IMG/VR virus record: IMGVR_UViG_3300042503_000072
Coordinates: 1-37,015 of that record
DNA length: 37,015 nucleotides
Direction: 5' to 3' (one strand)
Source: a virus
Part shown: positions 29,651 to 37,015 of the stretch, piece after piece
Position numbering within the stretch: position 1 is the stretch's first letter
How the letters are laid out: each line of letters opens with the position of its first letter
Notes under the pieces: generated by a model
Told to the model about the DNA's origin: nothing
What the model saw: the letters and a program-made list of their open reading frames with translations, nothing else
Databases searched by the model: none
Made by a program: the position numbers and the translations under genes

Positions 29651-30790
29651 ATGAACGAAGTAGTCCAGCACTCCCGTGTTGTCGGTGGTTCTACCGCCAA
29701 GCGGGTCATCAGTTGCCCAGGCTCTGTAGCCTTGTGCGCCAAGATGCCCCCTAAACCTTCAAGCAAATACGCTGACGAAGGCACCCTCTTACACAACGTC
29801 ATGGATTTGATCCTGACTACCAACCAAACGCCTGAGTCATTTGCTGGCATGGAATACGAAGGTATTAAATTAACCCAAGAGCTAATCGACGAGAAGGTGT
29901 ACCCCGCCTTGCGCGCGTTAGACGACATTGATCCAAATAGGGAGATGGAATATGCAACAGAAACAAGGGTGGGTTTCGGAGATTACCTTCCAGGTGTGTT
30001 TGGTTCTACTGATCTTCTTGGTCGTATTGGCAGGCGCGCTTTTATTTTGGATTGGAAATTTGGTAGCGGCGTTGCTGTGGATGCTACCGATAATCCTCAG
30101 CTAATGTTCTACGCAGCCGCCGCTATGCGTACCCCCGAGGTGCAGTGGGTGTTTGAGGAGTGCGACGAGGTCGAGTGCATCATCGTTCAGCCCCCAAGTG
30201 TAAAGCGTTGGGTTACAACCACCAAGCGCATCAAGTCGTTTGAGCAAGAGTTAGCGATGGCGGTCAAGATTAGCCAATCACCTGACGCGCCCCTAAACAC
30301 GGGCGACCATTGCCGTTGGTGCGCCGCCAAGCCTACCTGCCCCAAGATGACAGGTATGGTTGAGCGCAGCCTGCACGCCCAGCTTGACATCCTTGACGTA
30401 GCGCAGATTGCTGACTATCTCAAGAAGGCCGATATGCTTGAGCAATGGATTACAGACGTACGCGCCCTAGCGCATCAAGTGTTAGATGCTGGCAAACCCG
30501 TGCCAGGCTTTAAGCTAGTCGCCAAGCGCGCTACACGCCAATGGGCTGACGACGATCAAGCCTTGGTTGCGATGCTGAATGAGGGTATTCCTGAGAGTGA
30601 GCTGCTCACAAGTAAGGTAATATCACCAGCCCAGGCTGAAAAAGTATTGAAAAAGCATGGCAAGCAATTGCCTGCCAATCAAGTAGTAGCAGTAAGCAGT
30701 GGCAGTACGCTAGTTGAGGACTCTGATCCAAGACCTGCGGTATTACAAATCGGGCAGCAACTCACCGCCGCCCTTTCTAAACTTCAATAA
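29651..30790 (+). CDS. DUF2800 protein, Cas4/RecB-like nuclease
   Basis: The 379-residue protein is a DUF2800-type PD-(D/E)XK protein: SCPGSVAL (21-28), ADEGTLLHNVMDLIL (41-55), GVFGSTDLLGRIGRRAFILDWKFGSG (115-140) with Asp121 and the DWK (134-136) as metal ligands. The Lys is conserved, and the usual Glu is Asp. Cys22 plus Cys221, Cys224 and Cys230 (CRWCAAKPTC) fit an iron-sulphur cluster as in Cas4 and AddB. It is probably an exonuclease for recombination or host DNA degradation. Starts the plus early operon, with AAAGGA upstream. Confidence 0.85.
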   Translation: MNEVVQHSRVVGGSTAKRVISCPGSVALCAKMPPKPSSKYADEGTLLHNVMDLILTTNQTPESFAGMEYEGIKLTQELIDEKVYPALRALDDIDPNREMEYATETRVGFGDYLPGVFGSTDLLGRIGRRAFILDWKFGSGVAVDATDNPQLMFYAAAAMRTPEVQWVFEECDEVECIIVQPPSVKRWVTTTKRIKSFEQELAMAVKISQSPDAPLNTGDHCRWCAAKPTCPKMTGMVERSLHAQLDILDVAQIADYLKKADMLEQWITDVRALAHQVLDAGKPVPGFKLVAKRATRQWADDDQALVAMLNEGIPESELLTSKVISPAQAEKVLKKHGKQLPANQVVAVSSGSTLVEDSDPRPAVLQIGQQLTAALSKLQ

Positions 30791-30801
30791 GGACTCAAAT
30801 A

Positions 30802-31470
30802 ATGTCAAATATCACAACTTTCTCAGGTGCAAACCTTCCTTCTGTTAAGTCATTGGCTACAGCCTTGCGTACCATCGAAGCCGATGTTGGCGGCGCTGGT
30901 ACCGTCATTATCAAGATGGACAAGACAGGCCATTGGGTATTCGGTGCAGATCAGACCGAGATCGAGGATGACTCGACTTGGGCTGTTAACCCTTTCTCGT
31001 TTGTTCACGGCTATATTGCGTGGGGCGACGGTGAAGTGTTAGCCGAGAAAATGGTCAACGTCAGCCAGCCATTGCCTGAACTCGATGCAGCGCCTCCTGG
31101 TGCTAAAAAGGGTTGGGAAACGCAGGTTGGTATGTCGATCAAGTGCCTATCTGGTGCTGACACAGGCATGGAAGCGCGCTATACCACTACATCTGTGGGT
31201 GGTAAAAAAGCGGTTCAAGCATTGGCAGTAGCGATTGCTACGCAGGTAGACAAAGACCAAGACACGCCGGTACCCGTTGTTGAGCTGGGTAAAGAGCACT
31301 ACACCCACAAGTCGTACGGCCGTATCTATACCCCTGTGTTTAAGGTAATTGAGTGGGTCAGTATGGATGTGAACGCATCGGAACCAAACACCGAAGTAGA
31401 GTCGGCGTTTGAGGAAGAAGCGCCAGCCGCCGCGCCAGCGCCAGCGCCAGCACGTCGTCGTCGCGGTTAA
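30802..31470 (+). CDS. Possible ssDNA-binding protein, 222 aa
   Basis: AAGGA is 10 bases before the ATG. The 222-residue protein has a beta-rich body (LATALRTIEADVGGAGTVIIKMDKTGHWVFGADQTEI, VNPFSFVHGYIAWGDGEVL), a middle segment (ETQVGMSIKCLSGADTGMEARYTTTSVGGKKAVQALAVAI) and a low-complexity end: acidic (ESAFEEEAP), Ala-Pro repeats, then RRRRG. The place between DUF2800 and the polymerase is where phages often encode an ssDNA-binding or annealing protein, but I see no family signature. Function is inferred from position. Confidence 0.6.
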   Translation: MSNITTFSGANLPSVKSLATALRTIEADVGGAGTVIIKMDKTGHWVFGADQTEIEDDSTWAVNPFSFVHGYIAWGDGEVLAEKMVNVSQPLPELDAAPPGAKKGWETQVGMSIKCLSGADTGMEARYTTTSVGGKKAVQALAVAIATQVDKDQDTPVPVVELGKEHYTHKSYGRIYTPVFKVIEWVSMDVNASEPNTEVESAFEEEAPAAAPAPAPARRRRG

Positions 31471-31578
31471 CAAATTGGGGTGAACGTGCGTCGTATTCAG
31501 CCAGTATGGTATCTAGTCACCGAACGCTAAGAAACGCACCAGTAGCCCCACCCATAAAGTACAGTCAAGGACAATCAA

Positions 31579-32214
31579 ATGAGCTTTTTAGTAGCCAACA
31601 TCCCGCCCGTCAAGTGCTTTGTACGGAAGGAATTTTTATACAATCAAGAACAAGGCCACGGCGAGTTAGAGCCGTGTGTATGGATGACAGCCAAGGCCAT
31701 CAAGGGTCAAGCGTTTCGTATTGAGTCAATGCTGACCAATTACGGCGCTCTGTACGACAAGCTGCCGATCAGCGCCTATGTATGGAAACCTGTAGAAAAC
31801 CCGCTGCCACTTGACTATTTACAGATATGGGACTGCCTGTCGTATGACATGGCGGTGATTGAGAAGTCCAACTTACGTGGCCTGAAGGTCAAGTATTTTG
31901 GCAAAGATAAACAGTTTCACTTTGGCAACTACTTGTTTACAGTGGACTTTGCTAGCCCTGATACCAATCGCCTAGACACTAGCTTTAGCGAGGGTGTCCA
32001 GGAACACAAGTCGTACAATTTTATTAAATTAGATAATGGGCAGTTTGCCTGCCAACCCAACAATCGTTGCCTCTGGTATGACGTGTCGCTGGTACCTGCC
32101 GAACTCAAGAAGCCTGACTTCCGTATCCCAACAGAGGTATATAGCGTTGAGAACCATGCCAAGTGGAGCGCAAAGGACGAATGGTTCTACAGTTTTGTGG
32201 AGATCAAAGAATGA
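31579..32214 (+). CDS. Hypothetical protein, 211 aa
   Basis: The ATG has AAGGACAA 8 bases upstream. The 211-residue protein (MSFLVANIPPVKCFVRKEFL, CVWMTAKAIKGQAFRIESML, LPLDYLQIWDCLSYDMAVIE) is mixed alpha/beta, aromatic-rich and lacks membrane segments. I do not recognise a fold, but the operon context (nuclease, polymerase, primase) suggests a DNA-metabolism or host-takeover role. Its stop overlaps the next start as ATGA. Confidence 0.75.
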   Translation: MSFLVANIPPVKCFVRKEFLYNQEQGHGELEPCVWMTAKAIKGQAFRIESMLTNYGALYDKLPISAYVWKPVENPLPLDYLQIWDCLSYDMAVIEKSNLRGLKVKYFGKDKQFHFGNYLFTVDFASPDTNRLDTSFSEGVQEHKSYNFIKLDNGQFACQPNNRCLWYDVSLVPAELKKPDFRIPTEVYSVENHAKWSAKDEWFYSFVEIKE

Positions 32215-32453
32215 ATAATGAACCAGTAGCGTACATCAATGTGGAAGAACGTAAACTGGAGTGGGCAAAGCCTGTAGTGTGGAACACGCCTACCGTAGCG
32301 CAGATGGATAAAGTGCCGCTTTACACGCGCCCAGCAAGAGAGCTAACCGATGAGGAAATAGACAGCTTAATTATGGATGTTGCTGAAAAGCCTACGGATG
32401 AAGATTTGTATGATTTTGCTAGAGCAATCCTATTTAAGGCGCAAGAGAAATGA
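32211..32453 (+). CDS. Small acidic hypothetical protein, 80 aa
   Basis: ATG 32211 overlaps the preceding stop and the stop overlaps the polymerase start as ATGA. I use this start rather than an in-frame ATG at 32163 that overlaps the previous gene. The 80-residue product (MNNEPVAYINVEERKLEWAK, then PLYTRPARELTDEEIDSLIMDVAEKPTDEDLYDFARAIL) has an 'VPLYTRPxRELTDEEI' pattern found in many phage proteins with unclear role. Tight coupling suggests shared translation with the polymerase. Confidence 0.75.
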   Translation: MNNEPVAYINVEERKLEWAKPVVWNTPTVAQMDKVPLYTRPARELTDEEIDSLIMDVAEKPTDEDLYDFARAILFKAQEK

Positions 32454-34417
32454 TTCTTTGGTTGGATTACGAAACCCGTAGCCGTTGTGACCTGCCTAGC
32501 CGTGGCGGGTACAACTACGCGCAAGACCCTAGCACCGAAATCATCTGCATGGCGTATGCCATCGGCGATGAGGAGGTGTCCTTGTGGACGCCCGATCAGC
32601 CGTTCCCGCAAGCGATTGTGAAGCATATTAACGCAGGCGGTCAGATCAGGGCGCACAACGCAGGCTTTGACCGCTTGATTACTGAGTTCGTCCTTTGCCC
32701 TGACTTCGGCGTCCCTGTACCTTGGCTAGAGCAGTGGTATTGCACGGCAGCGCAAGCCCGTGCCAACTGCGCTCCAGGCTCACTTGAGGACGTTGGACGC
32801 TTTGCCAGTAGTAGCATGAAGAAAGACCATCGGGGCAAGCAACTGATCCGTTTGTTGTGCATCCCCAAGGCAGATGGTACATTTAGTACAGACCCCACCT
32901 TGATGGCAGAAATGGCTAACTACGCCCTGCAAGACGTGCGGACGATGCGCGCCATCTCACAGGCCATGCGCCAGTTATCCCGTGATGAATTGATTGATTA
33001 CCACGTCAACGAGCGTATCAATGACCGCGGCGTGATGTTAGACAAACCCTTGGCGCAGGCGGCGATCCGCTACGCAGGGGAAGAATTAGACGAAATACAG
33101 ACGCTTGTTACCGAGATTACCGAAGGTGAAATCACCTCCGTTCGAAGCCCTCGCATGAGAGAATGGGTCTTGGCTCGGGTCGGTGACGAAGCCAAAAAGT
33201 TAATGGAAATGTATAAAGATGGCGATAAAAAATATTCGATCGACAAAACAGTTCGAGCTAACCTACTTATTCTTGCTGAAGAAAACCCCGATGAAATACC
33301 AGCGGAAGTTGCTGATGTTATCCAATGTGCGGACGACCTATGGGCGTCTAGTGTTGCAAAATTCAAGAGATTAACGGAGTTAGCCGATGAAGAAGATCAC
33401 CGAGTACGTGGGGCGTTTGTGTTCGCTGGTGGGTCTGCCACAGGCAGAGCAAGCAGCTACGGCGCCCAAGTCCACAACTTCACCCGCAAATGCGCTAAGG
33501 ATCCTGATGCCACTCGACAAGCTATGGTTAGAGGCCACGCAATTGTCCCTGCCTTTGGACGCCGAGTTACCGACGTCCTCAAAGGTATGCTCAGGCCAGC
33601 TTTGGTACCCGCTGTGGGAAAGTCCCTCGTCGTTGCCGACTGGTCAGGAATCGAAGCTCGAGTTAACCCCTGGCTATCCAATTCCGACGCCGGTGTTCAG
33701 AAGCTATCGCTTTTTGAGCGAGGGGAGGACGTCTATAAAGTTAACGCCAGCGCAACCTTCCACGTCCCTGTCGCTGACGTTGACGGTGAACAGCGGCAAA
33801 TTGGAAAAGTCCAAGAGTTAGCCTGTGGTTTTGCAGGCGGTGTGGGCGCGTTTGCTGCGATGGGTAGAGCCTATGGCATCTTGTTACCTGAACCCCAAGC
33901 CAAGCGCATGGTGGCAGGGTGGCGCCTAGCAAATCCGTGGGCTGTCCCGTACTGGCAGAACTTAGAATCAGCGTACACAAGGGCTATGCGTAACAAAAAC
34001 CATGAGTTCTCTGCGGGTAGGGTTACCTATATGTACGACGGTCAACATCTTTGGTATGCTTTACCTTCTGGGCGCGTTCTCTGTTATCCGTTTGCCAAGT
34101 TAGACGCCGATGGCGTCACCTACGCCAAGGCAGCATGGAAACCCGCAGTCGATGCGAAAGAATGGCCTAGAGCAAGACTATGGAAAGGACTAGCCTGTGA
34201 AAACATCACCCAAGCGGTTGCCAATGATCTACTTAGACATTCTTTGCGTGAATTGGATGGTGTGGTATTACACGTCCATGATGAAATTGTGGTCGAAACA
34301 GATAGACCCGAAGCAGTAGCCCTTGAGATGGAGCGCATAATGTGTACCCCACCTGAGTGGGCAAAAGGCATCCCTTTGGGCGTAGAAATAGCAACAATGC
34401 AGCGGTACGGTAAATAA
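32450..34417 (+). CDS. Family A DNA polymerase with 3'-5' exonuclease
   Basis: The 655-residue protein has an exonuclease domain (LDYET 5-9 for Exo I, RAHNAGFDRL 68-76 for Exo II, YALQDVRTMRAIS 158-170 for Exo III). The polymerase domain has motif A VVADWSGIEARV (394-405, Asp397), motif B RQIGKVQELACGFAGGVGAF (449-468, with R449 and K453) and motif C VVLHVHDEIVVE (605-616). There is no 5'-3' exonuclease domain. It should replicate the phage genome with the primase-helicase encoded next. Motif A is an acceptable variant of DYSxIExR. Start overlaps the previous gene as ATGA. Confidence 0.93.
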   Translation: MILWLDYETRSRCDLPSRGGYNYAQDPSTEIICMAYAIGDEEVSLWTPDQPFPQAIVKHINAGGQIRAHNAGFDRLITEFVLCPDFGVPVPWLEQWYCTAAQARANCAPGSLEDVGRFASSSMKKDHRGKQLIRLLCIPKADGTFSTDPTLMAEMANYALQDVRTMRAISQAMRQLSRDELIDYHVNERINDRGVMLDKPLAQAAIRYAGEELDEIQTLVTEITEGEITSVRSPRMREWVLARVGDEAKKLMEMYKDGDKKYSIDKTVRANLLILAEENPDEIPAEVADVIQCADDLWASSVAKFKRLTELADEEDHRVRGAFVFAGGSATGRASSYGAQVHNFTRKCAKDPDATRQAMVRGHAIVPAFGRRVTDVLKGMLRPALVPAVGKSLVVADWSGIEARVNPWLSNSDAGVQKLSLFERGEDVYKVNASATFHVPVADVDGEQRQIGKVQELACGFAGGVGAFAAMGRAYGILLPEPQAKRMVAGWRLANPWAVPYWQNLESAYTRAMRNKNHEFSAGRVTYMYDGQHLWYALPSGRVLCYPFAKLDADGVTYAKAAWKPAVDAKEWPRARLWKGLACENITQAVANDLLRHSLRELDGVVLHVHDEIVVETDRPEAVALEMERIMCTPPEWAKGIPLGVEIATMQRYGK

Positions 34418-34445
34418 AAAAACCCCCTAGTGTTGAGCTAGGGGG
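34416..34445 (-). terminator. Minus-strand terminator-like hairpin between two plus genes
   Basis: CCCCCTAG (34423-34430) pairs perfectly with CTAGGGGG (34438-34445) around TGTTGAG, with seven A at 34416-34422. The U-run is present only in minus-strand RNA, so it acts best as an antisense-direction terminator. On the plus RNA it is a hairpin between polymerase and primase. Its layout closely copies the terminator at 207-234. Confidence 0.6.
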
Positions 34446-34468
34446 ATATCCCTCACGAAAGGAATTTG

Positions 34469-36769
34469 ATGAACTTTTTAGAATATATCACGAACTTAGC
34501 CCCTGAAGGCGAAACAGCCTTAATTGTGCGTCAAAAACCACAGTTAGACGGCAACGGGCTGATGCAGAGCCATGCCGATGGCACGATCAAGTGTACGTGG
34601 CCTGCCTTTTTGCCTACCGCCAAGATCAAGCCCGACTGGGCAATCTACGGCAACACAGGCTCGTTTATTCTTGACCGCTTTGCCGATGGCAAGGTGTCAG
34701 CTTCTGCCGCCAACTGTGAGTACGTCCTTGTAATGATGCTTGATGACATCGGCACTAAGTCTAAAGAACCACCGCTTGCGCCTACATGGATCATGGAAAC
34801 GTCTGAGGGTTCTTACCAATGGGGCTACGCGTTTAGTGAGCAACCATCCAAGGGCGACTTTACCGCAGCGATCAAGGCGATTGCCAAGGCAGGCTTTACC
34901 GACCCCGGCGCTACCAACGCCGTTCGCAATTTCCGTCTGCCCGGATCAGTCAATCTCAAGCCTGGGCGCGGTAACTTTGCCTCCGTCCTAGTCGAGTTCC
35001 ACCCCGAGCGTGAGTACACTCTTGCTGACATCTGCACCGCCCTTGACGTGGTGCCTGATCCAACCGACACCGCACAAAACAATCCTATCCGTCTTGCTGA
35101 CACTGGCAAGGACTCGGTGATGACGTGGCTCAATGAGCAGGGCTTGGTGTTGTCTGCCCCCAACGGTGAGGGCTGGATGGGTGTGGTTTGCCCTAACAAC
35201 GGTGAGCATACCGATGGCAACATTGAAGGACGCTATAAGCCGCTTGACCGTAGTTACTGCTGCCTGCATGGGCATTGCGTCGACTTTAGTTCGCAGATGT
35301 TCCTTGACTGGGTAGCCGACAACGGTGGCCCCGAAGTCGATCATGGCTTGCGTGACGAGTTGATTGCCGAAAAGATGAACCTTGCCTTGTCCAAGATCAC
35401 CCCCAACGAGGTGTTTCGAGATACCGCAGCCGAACTGATCGCTGAGGTCGAGCGCAAGGAACTGGGTCGCATTGAGAAGGCGCAGTGGTACGAGCGTTTT
35501 GCCTACATCCAAGACGATGAGTCTTACTTTGATATGCAAGATAGGCGTGAGATAGGGCGCCAGACGTTCAATGCGTTGTTCCGTCATATTCCCTGCAAGT
35601 CGATCCATACCGCCCGTAAGGTCGAAGCGTCCATCTGCTTTGATGAGAACAGGCAAGCGATGGGCGCAAAGGCGCTGGTTGGCGTTACCTACGCTGCTGG
35701 CGAGGACGTGATTGTTACCCGTGATGGCGATCTCTTTGGCAATCGCTGGCGTAACGCTAGGCCAGACGTTCAGAATTTGCGTGATGGTGACATTTCTATG
35801 TGGATGAACCATTGCCAAGAGCTTGTACCTGAACAGGCAGAGCTAGAGCATATCCTTGATGTCATGGCTTTCAAGGTGCAACACCCTGAGATCAAGGTCA
35901 ATCACGCTATCTTGCATGCTGGCGATGAGGGGTCGGGCAAGGACACGTTTTGGGCGCCGTTCATCTGGGCAGTCTGCGGCGATCACTTAAAGAACCGTGG
36001 AATCATGGACAACAACAGCGTGAACAGCCAATGGGGTTATCAGCTTGAGTCCGAGATTCTAATCATTAACGAACTTAAAGAGCCGGACGCTGCCACTCGC
36101 CGCCAACTGGCTAACCAACTCAAACCGATCATTGCAGCGCCGCCTGAGATGCTGCCAATCAATCGCAAGGGCTTGCACCCTTATTACATGGCTAACCGCC
36201 TGTTCGTCTTAGCGTTCAGTAACGATCCAGTACCTATCAGCCTTGCAAGTCAGGATCGGCGCTGGTTCTGCGTGTGGTCTACCGCACCCCGCATGGACTC
36301 ACGCCAAGCCAAGAAGATATGGGATTGGTACAGAAGCGGCGGTTTTGGTATGATCGCTCGCTTTTTGCGTGCCAGGGACGTTTCGCAGTTCAATCCTAGC
36401 GCACCGCCAATGTGGACGGAGTTCAAAGCCAACTTGGTTGAGCATGGTATGAGCATGGCCGAGTCGTACTTGGTTGATATGCTGCGTGAGCGCAAGGGCG
36501 ACTTTACTAAGGGCGTGATCGGCTCACCGTTCCATAGCTTATGTGATCGCTTGGCAGGGCAAGCGCCTGCTGGCGTGAAAGTGCCGCAAGCAGCGTTACT
36601 CCATGCCCTTAAGGAAGCAGGCTGGATTGACCGTGGGCGTATCAAATCAAGGGAGTTTGATACCAAGAAGCATGTGTTCTGCGCGCCTGATTTAGAGGAC
36701 GTTAGCAAGTCAGACTTGCGCCGCATGGTAGAGGAGAACCCTGCACCGCGCATGGTGGTTGTAAAGTAA
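34469..36769 (+). CDS. Primase-helicase with RepB-like primase and DUF5906-type helicase
   Basis: ATG 34469 is preferred over a TTG just before it, since AAAGGA is well placed. The 766-residue protein has an archaeo-eukaryotic-type primase N-terminus (DWAIYGNTG, MLDDIGTK, ETSEGSYQWGYAFSEQP, TNAVRNFRLPGSVNLKPG; about 57-167). A small zinc-binding-like segment with CPNNGEH and CCLHGHC (about 242-271) follows, then a superfamily 3/AAA+ helicase with Walker A GDEGSGKD (486-493), Walker B LIINE (532-536) and SNDPVPISLASQDRRW (585-600). It should start synthesis and unwind DNA for the polymerase. A plausible initiator at the origin. Residue numbers count from the upstream TTG. Confidence 0.88.
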   Translation: MNFLEYITNLAPEGETALIVRQKPQLDGNGLMQSHADGTIKCTWPAFLPTAKIKPDWAIYGNTGSFILDRFADGKVSASAANCEYVLVMMLDDIGTKSKEPPLAPTWIMETSEGSYQWGYAFSEQPSKGDFTAAIKAIAKAGFTDPGATNAVRNFRLPGSVNLKPGRGNFASVLVEFHPEREYTLADICTALDVVPDPTDTAQNNPIRLADTGKDSVMTWLNEQGLVLSAPNGEGWMGVVCPNNGEHTDGNIEGRYKPLDRSYCCLHGHCVDFSSQMFLDWVADNGGPEVDHGLRDELIAEKMNLALSKITPNEVFRDTAAELIAEVERKELGRIEKAQWYERFAYIQDDESYFDMQDRREIGRQTFNALFRHIPCKSIHTARKVEASICFDENRQAMGAKALVGVTYAAGEDVIVTRDGDLFGNRWRNARPDVQNLRDGDISMWMNHCQELVPEQAELEHILDVMAFKVQHPEIKVNHAILHAGDEGSGKDTFWAPFIWAVCGDHLKNRGIMDNNSVNSQWGYQLESEILIINELKEPDAATRRQLANQLKPIIAAPPEMLPINRKGLHPYYMANRLFVLAFSNDPVPISLASQDRRWFCVWSTAPRMDSRQAKKIWDWYRSGGFGMIARFLRARDVSQFNPSAPPMWTEFKANLVEHGMSMAESYLVDMLRERKGDFTKGVIGSPFHSLCDRLAGQAPAGVKVPQAALLHALKEAGWIDRGRIKSREFDTKKHVFCAPDLEDVSKSDLRRMVEENPAPRMVVVK

Positions 36770-36805
36770 GCCGTTCGCTTTTTGCGTGCCGTTCGCTTTT
36801 TGCGT
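36770..36805. repeat. 18-bp tandem duplication after the primase-helicase gene
   Basis: GCCGTTCGCTTTTTGCGT occurs twice back to back (36770-36787 and 36788-36805). A 16-base part, TCGCTTTTTGCGTGCC, also occurs inside the primase-helicase gene at 36358-36373, where it encodes part of ARFLRAR. The 3' flank therefore appears to derive from the gene by duplication, or the motif has a shared function. Confidence 0.75.
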
Positions 36806-36830
36806 TGCCAAAAGTTTTTAATACGCAAAT

Positions 36831-36867
36831 CTAAAAAAAATACCTGCCTGACAAACGGGTATTTTTT
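36831..36867. terminator. Bidirectional terminator after the primase-helicase
   Basis: AAAAAATACCTG and CGGGTATTTTTT form a hairpin with one T-G pair around CCTGACAAA, with an A-run on one side and a T-run on the other. It can end transcripts from both strands, closing the plus early operon at 36769 and stopping any reading-through from the junction side. Confidence 0.75.
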
Positions 36868-36883
36868 ATTATAATAAATAATA

Positions 36884-37015
36884 TTATCTAATATAATCAA
36901 GCACTTATAATAGATAATCGGATTATATATGCTGCTTACATATTGGCATCTGGCATCTGGTCTGGCATCTGGTCTGGCATCTGGTCTGGCATCTGGTCTG
37001 GCATCTGGTCTGGCA
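36884..37015. repeat. Right copy of the terminal repeat with 12-bp tandem units
   Basis: Matches bases 1-126 exactly through 37009. It then continues with further GGCATCTGGTCT units to the contig end (full units at 36952-37011, then a partial unit). The contig therefore stops inside the tandem repeat, and the true copy number is unknown. Confidence 0.9.

Noticed and set aside
31480-31530. 16-aa GTG frame between the SSB-like gene and the next gene
   Set aside because: Too short, and the GGGG before it is too close to the start to act as a ribosome site.
33387-33821. 144-aa plus-strand frame within the DNA polymerase gene
   Set aside because: Out-of-frame shadow of the polymerase, whose motifs are continuous in the main frame.
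34988-35818. 276-aa open frame antisense to the primase-helicase
   Set aside because: It mirrors the codon structure of a well-supported gene on the other strand and has no recognisable domain.
1-37015. Integrase, repressor, tRNA, RNA polymerase and toxin genes
   Set aside because: None was recognisable by motif; absence is by eye and not a database result.

Overview
This window looks like one complete genome of a tailed double-stranded DNA bacteriophage with a short-tailed (podovirus), P22-type virion. The last 126 matched bases (36884-37009) repeat bases 1-126, so the contig closes into a circle of about 36.9 kb. No integrase, repressor, RNA polymerase, tRNA or CRISPR array was seen, which suggests a lytic lifestyle dependent on host RNA polymerase. 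The holin and endolysin types point to a Gram-negative host. An aquatic proteobacterium is a guess; the sequence does not name the host.

Layout. (1) 255-3151, minus strand: an accessory operon with a putative amidoligase carrying a Cys-rich zinc-ribbon-like insert, a class II glutamine amidotransferase-like protein, and four very small genes, two of them encoding tiny hydrophobic peptides. It ends at a terminator at 207-234. (2) 3152-3926, no gene: a control region with a promoter and operator, about ten DnaA-box-like TGTGGAY sites, AT-rich TAGATAAT repeats, stacked inverted repeats with a G/C tract, and a promoter facing the late genes. (3) 3927-26812, plus strand: the late operon. Order is small terminase, large terminase, three small basic proteins, portal, a tail-fibre/tailspike block, scaffold, P22-like coat protein, decoration-like proteins, gp4-like and gp10-like tail accessory proteins, a needle/fibre protein, internal virion proteins, four membrane proteins including a holin, and a GH108 endolysin. 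(4) 26789-29577, minus strand: VRR-NUC nuclease, SNF2 helicase, five small genes and a secreted repeat protein. (5) 29651-36769, plus strand: DUF2800 Cas4-like nuclease, a possible ssDNA-binding protein, two unknowns, a family A DNA polymerase and a primase-helicase. (6) 36770 to 254 across the junction: an 18-bp duplication, a terminator and a 12-bp tandem repeat lying between two converging operons.

How it works together. Regions 4 and 5 are transcribed divergently from 29578-29650 and supply replication and recombination functions. The DnaA-box cluster suggests that host DnaA helps start replication near 3.3-3.7 kb. Region 3 builds the particle and lyses the cell. Region 1 is the least understood: an amide-bond-forming enzyme, an amidotransferase and small membrane peptides look like a phage modification or host-takeover system with an unknown target.
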